The translations under genes and the position numbers were made by a program. A DNA stretch of 5,228 nt from Chloroflexaceae bacterium UBA1466 (lineage in GTDB: Bacteria; Chloroflexota; Chloroflexia; Chloroflexales; Chloroflexaceae): assembly GCA_002325605.1 (NCBI GenBank), contig DCSM01000148.1, forward strand, positions 1 through 5,228, in the 5' to 3' direction. Shown piece by piece: positions 1 through 5,228 of the stretch. The notes beneath the pieces are model-generated. The model was not told the DNA's origin and did no database searches. It was given only the letters and a program-made list of their open reading frames with translations. Positions within the stretch are counted from its first letter, which is position 1. Each line of letters begins with the position of its first letter.

Positions 1-1100
1 TGAGCAACCCATGTCCCATCATGCCCATCCGTTGCTTCCCGTTCTTTATCCGCCCGCACCTTGGCTAAAGCCTCTTCATTCGCTTGCGGATCATTCTTAA
101 TGGGGATTTGAGCCGCCATCCCACCGATTGCGTGGGCATTGCGGCGATGACAATCCTTGATTACCAGTAAGGAATAGGAGCGCATAAAGTGGGTGGTCAT
201 CGTGACCAGGGCCCGATCCGCCAAGACAAATTCGTGATTGTTGCGGAACTTCTTGATGCAGCTAAAGATGTAATCCCACCGCCCGCAATTCAAGCCCGCC
301 GAGTGATAGCGCAGTTCGTAGAGAATTTCTGTCGTCTCAAAAGCAGCCAGAATCGTCTCTAAAAGCACCGTGGCTTTAATCGTTCCGCGAGGAATCCCTA
401 GCTCATCTTGCGCTAGATCAAAGACGTTGTTCCAAAGGCGAGCCTCTAAGTGGCTTTCGATCTTCGGTAAGTAGAAATAGGGGCCTGTACCATGGGCTAA
501 AGCAGCTTTGACGTTGTGGAAGAAATAGAGTCCAAAGTCAAAGATGCCTGCTGAAGCGGGTTTGCCATCAACGAGAACGTGCTTTTCAACTAAGTGCCAG
601 CCCCGTGGCCGCACCATTAGCGTCGCGGTCTGCGGGTTGAGCTGATATTCTTTGCCATCGCCACTGAAAGTAATCGTGCGGTTGACGGCATCGCGCAGAT
701 TGATCTGCCCTTGAATGACATTGGCCCAGGTCGGGGCGTTGGAATCCTCAAAGTCGGCCATAAAGACCTTCGCCCCCGAATTGAGCGCATTGATGATCAT
801 TTTGCGGTCAACAGGGCCCGTGATCTCCGTGCGGCGGTCTTGCAAATCCTGGGGCACAGGCGCAACCGCCCAGGTTAGGTCGGAGCGAATGGCCGCCGTT
901 TCGGGCAGGAAGTCGGGCATCTGGCCCGCATCGAAAGCCTTTTGCCGTTCAACCCGCCGCTGGAGCAAGGTTTCGCGGGTCGGCCCAAAGGCCCTTAGCA
1001 ATTTGAGGACAAAGGCTACCGCCTCTGGAGTCAAAATCTTGGCAAACTCTGGCGTAATCGGGCCTTTGAACTCGATCCCTTCAGGATATTGATTGGTCAT
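1..1100 (-). CDS. aceB: Malate synthase A, 3' part missing at window edge
   Basis: Malate synthase condenses glyoxylate and acetyl-CoA to malate and CoA, the second step of the glyoxylate bypass, in the cytoplasm. About 366 residues are visible of a family length near 530. The frame starts at ATG 1100-1098 (MTNQYPEGIEFKGP) and is still open at base 1. Visible hallmarks are MVRPRGWHL at residues 162-169, which holds the glyoxylate-binding/catalytic arginine; LLETIL with Glu248, and Asp276 in GRWDYIF, the expected Mg2+ ligands; and the signature block AGLNCGRWDYIFS around 268-280. The frame runs out in HDGTWVAH, also typical of the family. The C-terminal catalytic Asp lies outside the window. 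One oddity is Tyr265 just before the signature His266, where the family pattern has D/E/N/Q. The gene follows aceA after 51 bp with no terminator visible, so the two are probably co-transcribed. Family assignment is very secure. Confidence 0.96.
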   Translation of the reverse strand, partial: MTNQYPEGIEFKGPITPEFAKILTPEAVAFVLKLLRAFGPTRETLLQRRVERQKAFDAGQMPDFLPETAAIRSDLTWAVAPVPQDLQDRRTEITGPVDRKMIINALNSGAKVFMADFEDSNAPTWANVIQGQINLRDAVNRTITFSGDGKEYQLNPQTATLMVRPRGWHLVEKHVLVDGKPASAGIFDFGLYFFHNVKAALAHGTGPYFYLPKIESHLEARLWNNVFDLAQDELGIPRGTIKATVLLETILAAFETTEILYELRYHSAGLNCGRWDYIFSCIKKFRNNHEFVLADRALVTMTTHFMRSYSLLVIKDCHRRNAHAIGGMAAQIPIKNDPQANEEALAKVRADKEREATDGHDGTWVA

Positions 1101-1113
1101 CGGGGTTTTATTA

Positions 1114-1119
1114 CCTCTT
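1114..1119 (-). promoter_or_regulatory. Ribosome binding site of aceB
   Basis: On the minus strand AAGAGG (followed by T) lies 13 nt before the ATG at 1100. It resembles AAGGAGGT with one G missing. The spacing is slightly long, but no other ATG is near, and the N-terminal sequence from this start looks normal for malate synthase A. The rest of the 51 bp aceA-aceB gap shows no promoter or stem-loop with a T-tract. Confidence 0.55.
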
Positions 1120-1151
1120 TGCTTCAAAAAACCTCGGCAGTACCAAGCTGC

Positions 1152-2426
1152 TTAGAATTGGGCTTCTTCTGTAGAGCCTTTCAACGCGGTTGTGCAAGCT
1201 GTTCCACCTGAAAGCACGGTGACAACTGCATCAAAATAGCCTGCCCCTACTTCCCGTTGATGTTTGGTGGCGGTATAACCATCTTTTTCACTGGCGAACT
1301 CAGCTTCTTGCACCTTAGAATAAGCGGCCATCCCATTATCTTTGTAATCGTGCGCTAAGGTAAACATACTATAGTTGAGGGTATGGAAGCCAGCCAGTGT
1401 TACGAACTGGTATTTGTAGCCCATCTTCCCAAGCTCACGTTGGAACTTGGCAATGGTTGCGTCGTCGAGGTTCTTTTTCCAATTGAAGGAGGGCGAGCAG
1501 TTGTAGGCCAGCAACTTGCCAGGGAACTTGGCATGGATGCCTTCCGCAAACTCCTGCGCTTCTTCGAGCGACGGTTTCGCCGTCTCACACCAGACAATAT
1601 CGGCATAAGGCGCGTAGGCCAAGCCGCGCGCAATTGCTTGCTTTAAGCCTGCATTGGTGTGAAAGAAGCCTTCAGGTGTGCGCTGGCCCGTACAGAAGGG
1701 CTTATCATTGTCGTCAATATCGCTTGTGAGGAGGCTCGCGCCTTCGGCATCAGTCCGGGCAATCAGCACGGTGGGGATGCCCATCACGTCGGCGGCGAGG
1801 CGAGCCGCAAGCAGGTTGCGAACGGCGGTCTGGGTCGGGAGCAACACCTTGCCGCCCATGTGCCCACACTTCTTTTCAGAGGAAAGCTGATCCTCCAGGT
1901 GAACGCCGGCTGCGCCCGCTTCGATCATGGCTTTGGTTAGCTCAAAGACATTGAGCGGCCCGCCAAAGCCTGCTTCCGCATCCGCCACAATCGGGGCAAA
2001 CCAGTAGATTGAGCTATGCCCTTCACTCTGATCAATTTGATCTGCCCGTTGCAACGCTTGGTTAATTCGCTTGACAACATGGGGGACACTGTTTGCGGGG
2101 TAAAGGCTCTGGTCAGGATACATCTGACCTGCCAGGTTAGCATCGGCAGCCACTTGCCAACCACTCAAATAGATGGATTTCAAGCCCGCCCTGACCTGTT
2201 GCACGGCTTGATTCCCTGTAAGTGCGCCTAAAGCATTGACAAAAGGTTCTGTATTGACGAGGTTCCAGAGCCGTTCTGCACCTAGCCGCGCCAATGTACT
2301 CTCGATATGCACCGAACCCCGGAGTTGTACTACGTTTTCCGCCGTATAGGGCCGAACAATTCCCTTCCACCGAGGGTCATTCTCCCAGATGTGCTTCAAT
2401 TCCGCTGCGTTTTGTGATCGACTCAT
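1152..2426 (-). CDS. aceA: Isocitrate lyase
   Basis: Isocitrate lyase cleaves isocitrate to succinate and glyoxylate, the entry step of the glyoxylate bypass, and acts as a cytoplasmic Mg2+-dependent tetramer in this family. With the start at ATG 2426 the product is 424 residues, close to the E. coli enzyme (434). Visible features in order: HIWENDPRWKGIVRPY near the N-terminus; YLSGWQVAAD at 86-95; ADAEAGFGG at 148-156 (metal/substrate site); HLEDQ at 176-180; the signature KKCGHM at 185-190 with catalytic Cys187; ARTDAE at 223-228; WCETAKP at 279-285; and NCSPSFNW at 309-316. The C-terminus is STEEAQF, the usual kind of ending. The frame is open further upstream to a TTG at 2492 and an ATG at 2486, but that 20-22 residue extension does not look like the family, and homologues begin at about the chosen Met. 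All key residues are present, so the enzyme should be active. aceB follows 51 bp downstream. Confidence 0.97.
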   Translation of the reverse strand: MSRSQNAAELKHIWENDPRWKGIVRPYTAENVVQLRGSVHIESTLARLGAERLWNLVNTEPFVNALGALTGNQAVQQVRAGLKSIYLSGWQVAADANLAGQMYPDQSLYPANSVPHVVKRINQALQRADQIDQSEGHSSIYWFAPIVADAEAGFGGPLNVFELTKAMIEAGAAGVHLEDQLSSEKKCGHMGGKVLLPTQTAVRNLLAARLAADVMGIPTVLIARTDAEGASLLTSDIDDNDKPFCTGQRTPEGFFHTNAGLKQAIARGLAYAPYADIVWCETAKPSLEEAQEFAEGIHAKFPGKLLAYNCSPSFNWKKNLDDATIAKFQRELGKMGYKYQFVTLAGFHTLNYSMFTLAHDYKDNGMAAYSKVQEAEFASEKDGYTATKHQREVGAGYFDAVVTVLSGGTACTTALKGSTEEAQF

Positions 2427-2439
2427 TTTGGACTGCGTG

Positions 2440-2447
2440 CCTTTCTT
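2440..2447 (-). promoter_or_regulatory. Probable ribosome binding site of aceA
   Basis: The minus strand reads AAGAAAGG, ending 13 nt before the ATG at 2426. This is a moderate Shine-Dalgarno match with rather long spacing. The competing in-frame ATG at 2486 has only CAGG about 7 nt upstream, and the TTG at 2492 has nothing convincing. Start choice therefore rests mainly on family length. Confidence 0.4.
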
Positions 2448-2518
2448 TAGGTCTGACCTGATCTGTAAGGTAGCCGAAGGCTGCATTGGCAAGCCTGCGC
2501 TTAGGGCTTTAGGAACGA

Positions 2519-2534
2519 AAGATAGGGCTATCTT
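2519..2534. promoter_or_regulatory. Palindrome over the aceA -10 box, possible operator
   Basis: A perfect inverted repeat has arms AAGATAG (2519-2525) and CTATCTT (2528-2534) with a 2 bp GG centre. It covers most of the predicted -10 box and the expected transcription start. A dyad of this size at this place would suit a dimeric repressor controlling the glyoxylate operon. The regulator is not in the window, and the palindrome resembles no operator I can name. The sequence shows the dyad; the function is inferred. Confidence 0.35.
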
Positions 2535-2558
2535 AGCATAGAATGATGCTAGTGTCTA
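2530..2558 (-). promoter_or_regulatory. Candidate sigma70-type promoter of aceA-aceB
   Basis: On the minus strand the -35 box TAGACA (2558-2553, 5 of 6 to TTGACA) is followed after exactly 17 bp by the -10 box TAAGAT (2535-2530, 4 of 6 to TATAAT). A TG one base before the -10 box forms an extended -10. Transcription would start near 2523, giving a leader of about 97 nt before the aceA ATG. It lies in the only substantial gap upstream of aceA and points the right way, so it is the best candidate in the window. This is a by-eye match, not a measured start. Confidence 0.5.
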
Positions 2559-2581
2559 ACGCAGCTTGGGCGGCCAGGTTG

Positions 2582-2612
2582 GGGCGGTGCGAAGGGGCAA
2601 AACTGACCGCCC
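2582..2612. repeat. G+C-rich inverted repeat in the methyltransferase-aceA gap
   Basis: The arms GGGCGGT (2582-2588) and ACCGCCC (2606-2612) are perfectly complementary and separated by 17 nt. It lies between the methyltransferase stop and the aceA promoter in a stretch of markedly higher G+C (about 2565-2645). No T-tract follows on either strand, so it is not a classical intrinsic terminator. It may be a weak 3' stem-loop of the upstream transcript or part of a dispersed element. I see no open frame or RNA gene in this stretch. Confidence 0.35.
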
Positions 2613-2673
2613 GCACCTCGCGCCTCACGGCCTTTTGCGGTCTCGCAGGCTGCAATGGTCTCCACCGTAACGC

Positions 2674-2698
2674 CAGGCAGGATGCCTGTCCTACAGGC
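2674..2698. repeat. Three-armed short palindrome containing the methyltransferase stop codon
   Basis: Three 5-base arms alternate: CAGGC at 2674-2678, GCCTG at 2684-2688 and CAGGC at 2694-2698, separated by AGGAT and TCCTA. The middle arm can pair with either neighbour. The left hairpin extends to CAGGCA/TGCCTG with loop GGA, and the right one to GCCTGT/ACAGGC with loop CCT. The TAG stop of the minus-strand methyltransferase gene (2693-2691) lies in the right-hand hairpin. The compact form resembles a dispersed intergenic palindrome. No T-tract follows, so classical termination is unlikely. Confidence 0.6.
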
Positions 2699-5228
2699 TA
2701 ATCTCTCGCAGCCTTTCGACCAACTTCACAGTTTCGACGCTTACAGTAATGACTTTGCCGATCAAATGCACGATATATTGCGGATCATCGCCTCGATTCG
2801 GGTCATTCGTAATCCCGCTGCGCTTATCTGTTGTGATTTGATATTGATCAAGCACCCATTCCAAAGCTGACCGATTGCCCAATTGATAGTCAAAAGCGCT
2901 GGCTGGAATGCCTTTCAATGTCAAACAGTGATTGAAGATGATTGCATCTTTCTCTTTCGTCAGTTTCATTTTCTCAACGCGCCAAGTCCAGGGAACTTGC
3001 TTACTTTCAACCCATTCCAAAGGATATTCTTCCACGGTTTCATAGTTCAAATGCAGATCAGCCAGCTTTTGGCCAATTTCGACCAGCGTCAAGAAGGTTT
3101 GGCGATCCCCAATCAGGGGCAGACGCGGCAATTCACGCTTGAGATTTTCCTGATAACGTTCGCGGTAAAGGGGATGATGCAAAAGCGCGTAAACGTAGAA
3201 GAATATCGCTTTTTTAGTTGATCCGTTGCCTGAGCTTGCCGAAGGCAACGGCCCGCCCACCCCGCTGGTTTCGGCAAGCTCAACCAGCGGGTCTGGGCCA
3301 TATTGCGCTTCAAACTGTTTAACCGCCCAATCGGTGATGTTTTCCTGGCGCTTGCTGCCATCTTTGGCGTAGGTGTAGAAGGGGAAGCATTGAGCAGGGT
3401 TGGCATACAAGTTTAAGTCTGTGAGGTGATTTGAGATGAAGCACGAAAACGCTTTTTGCGTACCGATAATGGTTAGACAGATCACCAGATTCTCCGCTTC
3501 GCTGGCGGGGGTGGGGAAGATGCTTGGAAATTGATAAACTCGCTCGATCATAAAGCGATCAAAATAAAGATATTGCTTGCAAAATGGTCGATAGAGCGAA
3601 AAACGCACTTTTAGTAGATTGAAAATGATACTGATCTCACGTTTAAGATAATTCTTTAAACTTTCACTCCATTTTAGCTTGGAATCATCGTAAGAAACAA
3701 AGGTATCAACTTGGGCATCCTTCTTACTGCGTTGTTTCCAGCGATCAACTTCTGCATTGTAGGCTGCGCTGAAGCGCTGAATATTAGCGATGAGCAAGGT
3801 TTCATTGAAGTTATACGCCCAAGTATCACGACTCGTATTGACCCCGTTACTAAAAGTTTTGAAAATAGTTTCTACCACGTTGCTCTTACAGGTTTTTGCT
3901 TCTTTGGTCCCCAGTGCCAGAAAACTATCAAATTCAGTGCTTAAACCTGTCGTAAGCCAATTGTTTTTCGCATCAGGTTGCAAGACGTGCCACTCAATTT
4001 CTTTAACACTCTGGTGTTTGGTTAGCAAGGCTAATTTAGCTGGGCCCGTTAATTGATTAGGCAGAGCGTGGTACAGAAGCAGCGCTTTGGCTGAAGCTTC
4101 CGTGGGTTTTACCTTTTTACGCACTAAAATGGTGATGCCCACACCGACCATGATCCCAAAAACACTTCCGCCGCCACCTTTGCGAGCGTTACCGCCCAGA
4201 TTGAGATGATAGATTGTGGTAAAATCTTGCAAAAGATGCTTCCGCAAACCATCAAAAGCAATGCCTTCCAGAAAACTATTATTACTTACAAAGCAAATAA
4301 TCCCATCCCGATCTTCTAAGCGGTCTATTGCCCAGCGAAAGAATTTAATATAAGCATCACTAAGCGCGTTTTTGTTGGTCGCCCGCGAATCTTTGGCATA
4401 CGTCTCGCTGATCCGTCGCTCAATCACGGTATAAGGTCGATTCTTGTTGTTATCATTCACATTCCTTTGCCCCACATTGTACGGCGGATTGCCAATAATC
4501 ACCATGAGCGGCGCAGCTTTTTGTCGCTCCACCCGTTTGGTATTTTCTTCATTGAAAAACAGCAGTTGCTGGGTTGCAGCCTGCTTTTCAGCGGAACTTG
4601 GGCTTTCAACTAGGTTTAGCGTATCAACCAAACAAATCCCAGGATAGGCACAATACTGTTTCATCAGTTCAAAATAGCAACGTTCGATGTTTAACGCCGC
4701 GATATAGTACGGCAAGAGTAAGACTTCGTTACAAAAGATCTCTTGCTCATATTTGCGCTGGAGGTCTTTACGCGAAATGCGTTTGAGCAAATTGAGAATG
4801 AAGTTGCCCGTGCCGACGCACGGGTCAAGGATTTGCACCGTGGGCGCGGCCAGCGTCAAGTTAAACTCTTGCTGCAAAATCGTTTCGACGCTGGCGCACA
4901 TAAAGTCCACAATTTCTTGCGGCGTATAGATAATGCCATGCGTATCCGCTTGTTTGACTGAAAAACCTTGAAAGAACCGCTCGTAAACCACATTGAGAAA
5001 AGGCTGTTTGGCGCTGAAGTCCTCAATCCGCTTGGCATTATCTTCAATCGTATGATAGATAGTGTCGAGTTCCTGTAAGAATTCTCGGCGACTAAAGGCC
5101 CGAATGGTCAGAATCTCGATAACTTTCTCAATTTCAGCGGCGATGACATTGCGCCTGACAAAGTCTTGATTCTCAAAAACGGTACGAAAAAGCCTTTCTG
5201 TGAGCAGATGTTGCACCAGCATCTCTTC
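2691..5228 (-). CDS. Type ISP-like restriction-modification protein, methyltransferase and specificity part, 5' end missing
   Basis: This is a DNA N6-adenine methyltransferase, probably the C-terminal half of a single-chain restriction-modification enzyme. The frame is open to the right edge (Glu-Glu precede the first Met at 5222), so that Met is probably internal. Residues below count from it (843 to the stop). Residues 1-90 look like the helical coupler before the methyltransferase. GIIYTPQEIVDFM (96-108) fits motif X, DPCVGTGNF (133-141) is the SAM-binding motif I, and NPPY (245-248) is catalytic motif IV; this order is gamma-class. GGNARKGGGGSVFGIMVGVGI (343-363) and the region beyond fit the target-recognition part. 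FFYVYALLHHPLYRERY (674-690), ELPRLPL (697-703), GIPASAFDYQLGNRSALEWVL (771-791), SGITNDPNR (802-810) and VITVSVETVKLV (824-835) are conserved C-terminal blocks of this family. Residues 644-667 come from an in-frame repeat insertion. Type ISP proteins usually carry an N-terminal nuclease and helicase; whether this one does cannot be seen. A shorter methylase is the alternative. Confidence 0.88.
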   Translation of the reverse strand, partial: EEMLVQHLLTERLFRTVFENQDFVRRNVIAAEIEKVIEILTIRAFSRREFLQELDTIYHTIEDNAKRIEDFSAKQPFLNVVYERFFQGFSVKQADTHGIIYTPQEIVDFMCASVETILQQEFNLTLAAPTVQILDPCVGTGNFILNLLKRISRKDLQRKYEQEIFCNEVLLLPYYIAALNIERCYFELMKQYCAYPGICLVDTLNLVESPSSAEKQAATQQLLFFNEENTKRVERQKAAPLMVIIGNPPYNVGQRNVNDNNKNRPYTVIERRISETYAKDSRATNKNALSDAYIKFFRWAIDRLEDRDGIICFVSNNSFLEGIAFDGLRKHLLQDFTTIYHLNLGGNARKGGGGSVFGIMVGVGITILVRKKVKPTEASAKALLLYHALPNQLTGPAKLALLTKHQSVKEIEWHVLQPDAKNNWLTTGLSTEFDSFLALGTKEAKTCKSNVVETIFKTFSNGVNTSRDTWAYNFNETLLIANIQRFSAAYNAEVDRWKQRSKKDAQVDTFVSYDDSKLKWSESLKNYLKREISIIFNLLKVRFSLYRPFCKQYLYFDRFMIERVYQFPSIFPTPASEAENLVICLTIIGTQKAFSCFISNHLTDLNLYANPAQCFPFYTYAKDGSKRQENITDWAVKQFEAQYGPDPLVELAETSGVGGPLPSASSGNGSTKKAIFFYVYALLHHPLYRERYQENLKRELPRLPLIGDRQTFLTLVEIGQKLADLHLNYETVEEYPLEWVESKQVPWTWRVEKMKLTKEKDAIIFNHCLTLKGIPASAFDYQLGNRSALEWVLDQYQITTDKRSGITNDPNRGDDPQYIVHLIGKVITVSVETVKLVERLREISL
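3223..3291. repeat. Pair of inverted hairpin repeats inside the methyltransferase reading frame
   Basis: Hairpin 1 has arms CCGTTGCC (3223-3230) and GGCAACGG (3244-3251) around the loop TGAGCTTGCCGAA. Hairpin 2 has arms CCCGCTGGTT (3261-3270) and AACCAGCGGG (3282-3291) around TCGGCAAGCTC. The second loop is the reverse complement of the core of the first, while the stems differ, so the two units face each other across a 9 bp spacer. The whole pair is 69 bp (23 codons) and keeps the frame, encoding roughly PLVELAETSGVGGPLPSASS and a few more residues. The TGAGCTTG.CGAA core resembles widely dispersed REP-like palindromes in bacterial genomes. The dyads are seen directly; mobility is inferred. 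Confidence 0.75.

Noticed and set aside
715..1092. Plus-strand open frame of 125 codons
   Set aside because: It lies wholly opposite aceB, which has clear family motifs; the translated product resembles nothing and is a shadow of the coding strand.
1383..1940. Several plus- and minus-strand frames of 70-93 codons inside aceA
   Set aside because: All overlap a complete, motif-rich isocitrate lyase and have no ribosome binding site or recognisable sequence of their own.
2674..2688. Hairpin at the methyltransferase 3' end as an intrinsic terminator
   Set aside because: The stem is only 6 bp, part of it lies before the stop codon arrangement, and no T-tract follows on the minus strand; it fits a dispersed palindrome better.
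2655..2870. Plus-strand frame of 71 codons crossing the methyltransferase 3' end
   Set aside because: Most of it is antisense to the conserved C-terminal blocks of the methyltransferase; its start lies beside the palindromic repeat and lacks a convincing ribosome binding site.
3223..3291. The paired hairpins as a CRISPR array or transposon end
   Set aside because: There are only two units, in opposite orientation with different stems, no regular spacers, and no transposase or target duplication visible.
5220..5222. ATG at 5222 as the true start of the methyltransferase gene
   Set aside because: The frame stays open to the window edge with Glu-Glu codons just before it, and the protein family normally has further N-terminal sequence, so this Met is probably internal.

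Overview
The window carries three minus-strand genes: a truncated malate synthase A (aceB) at the left edge, a complete isocitrate lyase (aceA), and a truncated DNA restriction-modification/methyltransferase protein running off the right edge. Transcription goes right to left: methyltransferase, a 264 bp gap, aceA, a 51 bp gap, aceB. The source looks like a bacterium of roughly 50% G+C. The aceA-aceB pair together with small dispersed palindromes would fit, for example, Chloroflexota or a filamentous cyanobacterium. This is a weak inference from general impression; no rRNA or other lineage marker is present.

Region 1-2426 is a glyoxylate-bypass operon. AceA splits isocitrate into succinate and glyoxylate, and AceB condenses glyoxylate with acetyl-CoA to malate, so the pair allows growth on acetate or fatty acids. 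Both proteins keep the family hallmarks, except for a Tyr in the malate synthase signature where Asp/Glu/Asn/Gln is normal. A plausible promoter (TAGACA, 17 bp, TAAGAT with an extended TG) lies about 100 bp upstream of aceA. A 7-bp-arm palindrome sits over its -10 box and may be an operator.

Region 2691-5228 encodes the methyltransferase and specificity part of a large type ISP-like or related single-chain restriction-modification protein. The gamma-class N6-adenine methyltransferase motifs (DPCVGTGNF and NPPY) are clear. The N-terminal part, which would show whether a nuclease and helicase are attached, is outside the window.

The least expected features are two small repeat elements that touch this gene. 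One is a 69 bp pair of inverted hairpins with the same loop in opposite orientation, lying inside the reading frame and adding about 23 residues without breaking it. The other is a 25 bp three-armed palindrome at the 3' end that contains the gene's stop codon. No RNA genes, CRISPR arrays, transposases or classical T-tract terminators were seen.
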